DNA of 43,375 nt, from the NCBI GenBank assembly GCA_938048165.1, contig CALIBP010000083.1, positions 1-43,375 of the forward strand, given 5' to 3'. Below are positions 39,320-43,375 of the stretch, one piece after another. Both the position numbers and the translations under genes were made by a program. Source of the stretch: an uncultured Alphaproteobacteria bacterium. Lineage in GTDB: Bacteria > Pseudomonadota > Alphaproteobacteria > MPNO01 > UBA2964. The notes below the pieces were generated by a model. That model was not told where the DNA came from. It worked only from the letters and a program-made list of their open reading frames with translations, and ran no database searches. Each line of letters opens with the position of its first letter. The stretch's first letter is position 1.

Positions 39320-41389
39320 ATGTTTCGTAATGTAGACCCTCTGTTAAAACCTAAATCAATCGCGATCGTCGGTGCGAGTGAAACCGGCGGTGATGGTTGG
39401 TCGCGTGTCCTGTTCAATAATCTCAAGGAAGCAGATTTCCCAGTTCCGACCTATCTCATCAACCCGCGTCGCGAAGAATTGTGGGGTGAAAAAGTTTATC
39501 CCAATTTTGCCTCTCTCCCCGAAGCCGTTGATCATGCATTGATTATCGTGCCGGCCCGTTTCGTGAACGATATGATCCGCGAGGGTGTTGATAACGGCTT
39601 GAAGGCCGCAACAATTTTCTCAGCGAGCTTTGGCGAGGGTCGTAAGAAAATAGGTCTGGAGCGTGGTGAAGAACTCAAGGCGATAATCGCGGAGTCTGGC
39701 ATTTCCGTGTGCGGCCCTAACTGCATGGGACTGTTCTGCCTGCCGCAGGATATCCAGCTCTATCCGACGACCCGATTGCGGAACCTGCCGAAAGGCGAAA
39801 TTGGCGGTATATTCCATTCCGGCGGTACGCTGGGCTATTGGTTTGCGCAAGCAGCGCAACGCGGACTTGGCTTCTCTTATGCCATGTCTTGTGGCAATGA
39901 ATTTGGTCTAGATAGCGCGGATTATCTCAATTTTTTGGTCGATGACGCAGACACCGAGATTATTGTCGGTATGATCGAAAGTGTTCGCCGACCCAAGGAA
40001 TTTATGGAAGCTGCACGCCGGGCCTTTGAAGCGAAAAAACCTGTAATCCTGATGAAACTTGGTAGCAGCGAGCTCGGAAAGGAACAGGCGAAAACCCATA
40101 CTGGTGCCGTGGCCGTCGACGATGATGTCTTCAATGCCATGTGCCACCGTTATGGCATCACACGGTGTAAATCTATCGATGAGATGGTGGATTTTGCTTT
40201 GGCGTTTCGTCAGAAGCGTCTGCCACGCGGCAACAAACTGGCGGTCGTTACCACAAGTGGTGGTGCCGTTGGCTTGACCCTCGAAGCGATTGGCGACGAA
40301 GGTGGTCAGCTGGCCACGCTGTCTTCAGAAACCTTTAAGAAAATGGATGAGTTTGTTCCGGAGGGTGTCGATGTTCACAACCCGATGGATGCGGGATCTA
40401 CGCTGGCTGGCAAGGTTCCAGATTTCTGCGAGCTCTGCGAGATGTTCGCAGCGGATGACGATGTTGATATTATCGCAGTTCAGGGCCGCGTGCCGCTTGC
40501 CGATGACCCGGTTAAAACCCCTGAAAGCTATATCAAACTAAAGAACTCCACCGATAAACCGATCTTTGCTTTTACGCGGATGGCGCAGAATTGCGATGCC
40601 GCTTTAAGGGAATTTCAGGACGGCGCGGGTATGCCGTTTTTGTTTAGTGTGCCGACTATGGTTCGGTCGATGCAGGCTTTGGTTCATTACGGCGAAGCTA
40701 GACGGCGCGGGCTTCCAGAATTACCCGCCGCCTCAGGAGACGCTGCCAATGTCTCCGAAGAGAGGCTTGCTGATGTGTTGTCAAAATGCGGTCTAACCGC
40801 ACCGCAGCAGTTAGTAGCATCTGATCCTGATAGGGCTGCCACAGCAGCATCTAAAATTGGATTTCCGGTGGTGCTAAAAATCGTTTCCGATGAGATCAGT
40901 CACAAAACGGAAGCAGGTGGCGTTATTCTTGATTTGCAGGACGCCGATGCGGTCAGGGAGGCCGCTATCGACCTGCAAAATAAAATTGGGGCCGATAAGA
41001 TTAGCGGATTCTTGGTCCAGGAAATGGTCGATGGGTTGGAAATGCTGGTTGGTGTTCGTGAAGATCCGGATTTCGGACCGCTTGTTGTCGTCGGGCTTGG
41101 CGGAATCTTTGTCGAATTGATGAAAGATGTTTCCCTCCGCCTGGCACCGGTAAATGAGGCTGATGCAAAAGAGATGTTATCGGAACTGCGTGGCGCTAAA
41201 GCGCTTGACGGTTTCCGCGGTCAGGCACCCCGTGATGTCGGCGCCTTGGTGAAGTCTATCGTGGCGTTATCAGACTTTTTTGTAGATCACCGGACCTGGT
41301 TATCAGAGATCGAGGTCAATCCGGTGATTGTCCTCGAAGAAGGAAAAGGGGTGCGGGCAGTTGACGTGCGGCCCGTTCGGAGAGATTAA
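39320..41389 (+). CDS. NDP-forming acyl-CoA ligase, possible FerA-type feruloyl-CoA synthetase
   Basis: The 689-residue ligase has a CoA-binding domain (LKPKSIAIVGAS, CGPNCMG), ligase-CoA domains with the phospho-histidine in KTHTGAVA (His260) and an ATP-grasp C-terminus (GFPVVLKIVS, HKTEAGGVI, WLSEIEVNPV). It is shorter than, and distinct from, the ligase at 14511. FerA feruloyl-CoA synthetase of Sphingobium belongs to this superfamily. The gene directly downstream resembles its partner hydratase/lyase, so a hydroxycinnamate substrate is plausible; other organic acids cannot be excluded. Only weak ribosome-binding signals precede ATG 39320. Confidence 0.85.
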   Translation: MFRNVDPLLKPKSIAIVGASETGGDGWSRVLFNNLKEADFPVPTYLINPRREELWGEKVYPNFASLPEAVDHALIIVPARFVNDMIREGVDNGLKAATIFSASFGEGRKKIGLERGEELKAIIAESGISVCGPNCMGLFCLPQDIQLYPTTRLRNLPKGEIGGIFHSGGTLGYWFAQAAQRGLGFSYAMSCGNEFGLDSADYLNFLVDDADTEIIVGMIESVRRPKEFMEAARRAFEAKKPVILMKLGSSELGKEQAKTHTGAVAVDDDVFNAMCHRYGITRCKSIDEMVDFALAFRQKRLPRGNKLAVVTTSGGAVGLTLEAIGDEGGQLATLSSETFKKMDEFVPEGVDVHNPMDAGSTLAGKVPDFCELCEMFAADDDVDIIAVQGRVPLADDPVKTPESYIKLKNSTDKPIFAFTRMAQNCDAALREFQDGAGMPFLFSVPTMVRSMQALVHYGEARRRGLPELPAASGDAANVSEERLADVLSKCGLTAPQQLVASDPDRAATAASKIGFPVVLKIVSDEISHKTEAGGVILDLQDADAVREAAIDLQNKIGADKISGFLVQEMVDGLEMLVGVREDPDFGPLVVVGLGGIFVELMKDVSLRLAPVNEADAKEMLSELRGAKALDGFRGQAPRDVGALVKSIVALSDFFVDHRTWLSEIEVNPVIVLEEGKGVRAVDVRPVRRD

Positions 41390-41469
41390 AAGAGCAAGTG
41401 TTTTTGTAAAGCAGCGGCGCGTCATTTTCTGTGGCGCGTTAAATCAGGTTTTTTAATGGGAGGAAGTCG

Positions 41470-42399
41470 ATGCTTAAGAAGAAATTTACCTGCGTAAAAG
41501 TGGATCAGCAAAAGGACGGGATCACCTGGGTGACCTTTAACCGTCCTGAAAAACGCAATGCCATGAGCCCAACATTTCATGCAGAAATGATGGAAATCAT
41601 GACGGCACTGGAAACGGATCCGGACACCAAGCTCGTCATTCTGACTGGTGAAGGTACCGCCTATAGTGCCGGTCAGGACCTTAAAGAATATTTCCGTGAA
41701 ACGGATGGTAATCCGGCAGCGAAAGCGGCCGCGAGTGCCAATAGCCGCTGGCGGAACGAAAAGCTGTGGATGTACAACAAGCCAACCATTTCGATGGTTA
41801 ATGGTTTCTGCGTCGGTGGTGCTTTTACCCATTGCCTGTGCGCTGACTTCTCTGTTGCGGCGAACGAGGCAATATTCAGCTTGTCAGAGGTGAACTGGGG
41901 CATTTTGCCTGGTGGCATGGTTTCCAAATTGGTGAGTGATACTTTCCGGCCTCGCGATGCGATGTTCTACGCCTGTACTGGACGGACCTTTACGGGCAAG
42001 GAAGCAGCCGCCATGGGAATGGTTAATCTCTCTGTGCCCAAGAAAAATCTGCGCAAAGAAACCCTCAAGCTTGCCAAAGAGCTGCTTGAAAAGAACCCGA
42101 ACGTGTTACGTGGTACGAAGCACGCTATTCGCGCGACTCAGGATATGTCCTGGCGCGCTGCGGCTGATTATCTGAATGCCAAGGGCGCGGAGATTAAACA
42201 GCGGGATCAGGCTCGCGGCCATGACGCCTATGCGGAAGGTATTCGTCAGTTCATTGACGAAAAAGCCTATCGCCCAGTGTTCTCACCTTATGTTGGTGCT
42301 GCAGATGGTAAGACTACTGAAAAAGGTGGTAAACGCCGCCCTTCTGCAGCCCGCAAATCGGCTCCTAAAAAGAAGGCAGCCGCTAAAAAGAAGAAATAA
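41470..42399 (+). CDS. p-Hydroxycinnamoyl-CoA hydratase/lyase-like crotonase
   Basis: The 309-residue crotonase has NRPEKRNAMSP, AGQDLKEYFRE, GFCVGGAF, SLSEVNWGILPGG (Glu140) and ADYLNAK (Tyr234). These match the Glu and Tyr used by hydroxycinnamoyl-CoA hydratase-lyases (HCHL/Ech/FerB), including the DLKEYFRE insertion. The expected reaction turns feruloyl- or coumaroyl-CoA into vanillin or 4-hydroxybenzaldehyde plus acetyl-CoA. The usual length is about 275 residues; the rest is a Lys-rich tail (ending KKKAAAKKKK) that is not typical. GGGAGGAA precedes the start. It follows the NDP-forming ligase by 80 bp. Confidence 0.75.
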   Translation: MLKKKFTCVKVDQQKDGITWVTFNRPEKRNAMSPTFHAEMMEIMTALETDPDTKLVILTGEGTAYSAGQDLKEYFRETDGNPAAKAAASANSRWRNEKLWMYNKPTISMVNGFCVGGAFTHCLCADFSVAANEAIFSLSEVNWGILPGGMVSKLVSDTFRPRDAMFYACTGRTFTGKEAAAMGMVNLSVPKKNLRKETLKLAKELLEKNPNVLRGTKHAIRATQDMSWRAAADYLNAKGAEIKQRDQARGHDAYAEGIRQFIDEKAYRPVFSPYVGAADGKTTEKGGKRRPSAARKSAPKKKAAAKKKK

Positions 42400-42437
42400 T
42401 ATTGTTCTCAATGCTCGGCTTGCCGGGTGAAGACAAG

Positions 42438-42472
42438 AACGGCGCGGATATTCTCCGCGCCGTTATCTTTTT
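42438..42472 (+). terminator. Rho-independent terminator after the hydratase/lyase gene
   Basis: An 11-bp perfect stem (AACGGCGCGGA / TCCGCGCCGTT) with a TATTC loop is followed by ATCTTTTT. It lies 39 bases past the crotonase stop. It closes the ligase-lyase transcript and separates it from the amidohydrolase. Confidence 0.88.
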
Positions 42473-42539
42473 GGGCACTCTATATTTTTAACAGTCACTA
42501 TGGTGACATCTTTTCCAGAGAAAATATGGGAGGCAGGAC

Positions 42540-43375
42540 ATGTATCAAGTTGGTGAGCCGGTTGAGGGTGTCAGAAAAATTCGGGATGCGATTGATTACC
42601 CAATCATCGACGCGGATGCTCATGTCATTGAGGCGCGCTTTGCATTGCATGATTTTGTAAAGCAGATCGCGGGCGCAGATGTTTTAAGGGCATTTGAAGC
42701 CCGTCAGGAACGCCGTAATAAAACGGCGCAACGCAATGGCTTTTGGGCGTCGCCGTCAGGTGAAATGACGATAGATCGTGCAACGGTGATGCTTCCCGGC
42801 CTTTATTATGAACGGCTTGCAGAGGCGGGGATTGATTTTGCTCTGATCTATACCAGTGAGGGGTTAAGCGCGCAGCAAATCAGAGAGCCTGAGCTCCGCC
42901 AGACGCTTCATCGGGCATTGAATATGCTGTATGCGGATATGTTTGGCCCTTATGCGGATCGTATGACGGCATCGGCATTGATCCCGATGCATTCACTGGA
43001 GGAAGCTCTTACCGAACTGGAATTTGTCGTCGGTGAACTGGGGTTGAAAACTGTATCCATCCCGGGGGAACGACGTGGTCCGGTTCCAGAAGTAGCTGCT
43101 GCGGCGCCTGAATTGGCCGATAAAACGATGAAAATCCATTCATTCACCGTCGATAGTGAAATAGATTATGATCCGTTCTGGCGGCGTTGTGTCGAGCTTG
43201 GTGTCGCTATAACCGGTCACGGCGGTTCCCAAAGCACGGCGCGTCGTATGTCACCGGACAATTTTGTTTATAACCGGCTTGGCAGTTTTGGTGTTGGTAA
43301 CGAGCATCTCTGCCGGTCGATGTTCATGGGTGGGGTGACGCGACGATTCCCGACCCTGAATTTCGGGTTTCTCGA
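42540..43375 (+). CDS. Amidohydrolase-family (TIM-barrel) protein, 3' end outside window
   Basis: The frame is open from ATG 42540 (GGGAGGCAG upstream) to the end of the window, giving 278 residues. The start has IIDADAHVIE (metal ligands in D-A-D-A-H, Asp26 and His28), and AITGHGG (His227) is the next metal-binding strand of an amidohydrolase_2 protein. This branch includes aromatic decarboxylases and hydrolases (5-carboxyvanillate/gamma-resorcylate decarboxylase type) that are common beside CoA-based aromatic operons. The missing C-terminus should contain the last catalytic Asp. It lies after a terminator, so it has its own promoter. Confidence 0.85.
   Translation, partial: MYQVGEPVEGVRKIRDAIDYPIIDADAHVIEARFALHDFVKQIAGADVLRAFEARQERRNKTAQRNGFWASPSGEMTIDRATVMLPGLYYERLAEAGIDFALIYTSEGLSAQQIREPELRQTLHRALNMLYADMFGPYADRMTASALIPMHSLEEALTELEFVVGELGLKTVSIPGERRGPVPEVAAAAPELADKTMKIHSFTVDSEIDYDPFWRRCVELGVAITGHGGSQSTARRMSPDNFVYNRLGSFGVGNEHLCRSMFMGGVTRRFPTLNFGFL

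Noticed and set aside
41390-41469. Terminator hairpin between the NDP-forming ligase and the crotonase
   Set aside because: The GGCGCGT blocks are direct, not inverted, repeats, so no good stem forms.

Overview
The window looks like chromosomal DNA from an alphaproteobacterium (inference). Supporting signs are the IS6-type and IS3-type sequences, an SNase-type nuclease with the tail domain common there, a PCu(A)C chaperone, an AcuI-type reductase and a very dense set of acyl-CoA genes. No rRNA, tRNA, CRISPR array or phage structural gene was seen. The only obvious signalling gene is one hybrid-free histidine kinase; no DNA-binding transcription factor is encoded.

Region 1 (1-7190) is an accessory, mobile-element-scarred segment. 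It opens inside an IS6-like transposase. Next come two 156-bp copies of the same dead IS3-family 3' end (155-310 and 4788-4943), which bracket a 4.5-kb cassette: a beheaded photolyase/cryptochrome, an intact FAD-binding photolyase-like protein, a secreted thermonuclease, a small membrane protein, and a trypsin-like (S1C) protease whose lipoprotein signal is separated from it by a frameshift at a run of seven G. An AT-rich secreted alpha/beta-hydrolase and an IS6-like element with a nonsense-mutated transposase follow.

Region 2 (7189-11600) holds an SSL2-type helicase (minus strand), an EamA-type exporter, and a two-gene unit of an AhpD/CMD-like protein and an SDR.

Region 3 (11609-17898) is a divergent acyl-CoA module. 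Minus: a thiolase lacking the usual catalytic Cys and His, a DUF35 protein lacking its zinc cysteines, and an acyl-CoA dehydrogenase (ACAD). Plus: an NDP-forming acyl-CoA ligase and a second, divergent ACAD. A perfect dyad lies between the two arms. The layout recalls the ligase/ACAD/thiolase-DUF35 retro-aldol logic of steroid side-chain catabolism, but the substrate is unknown.

Region 4 (17895-26281) has a Sel1-repeat protein plus GAF-PAS histidine kinase operon, an unrecognised protein, an isopropylmalate/isocitrate-type dehydrogenase, and a molybdenum hydroxylase operon (FAD subunit, fused FeS-Mo subunit, PCu(A)C copper chaperone).

Region 5 (26433-43375) is a catabolic district: an enolase-superfamily enzyme, an extradiol-dioxygenase-like VOC protein and an MBL hydrolase in one operon; a DUF3012 lipoprotein; three tandem SDR paralogues with an altered glycine motif and a VOC protein; an AsmA-like protein; a class II aldolase; a phytanoyl-CoA-type dioxygenase; an ACAD divergent from acuI and another ACAD; a hotdog thioesterase; and an NDP-forming ligase followed by a p-hydroxycinnamoyl-CoA hydratase/lyase-like enzyme (a FerA/FerB-like pair). 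A clear terminator precedes an amidohydrolase cut off by the window end. Together these suggest CoA-dependent breakdown of aromatic, phenylpropanoid or branched/alicyclic acids.
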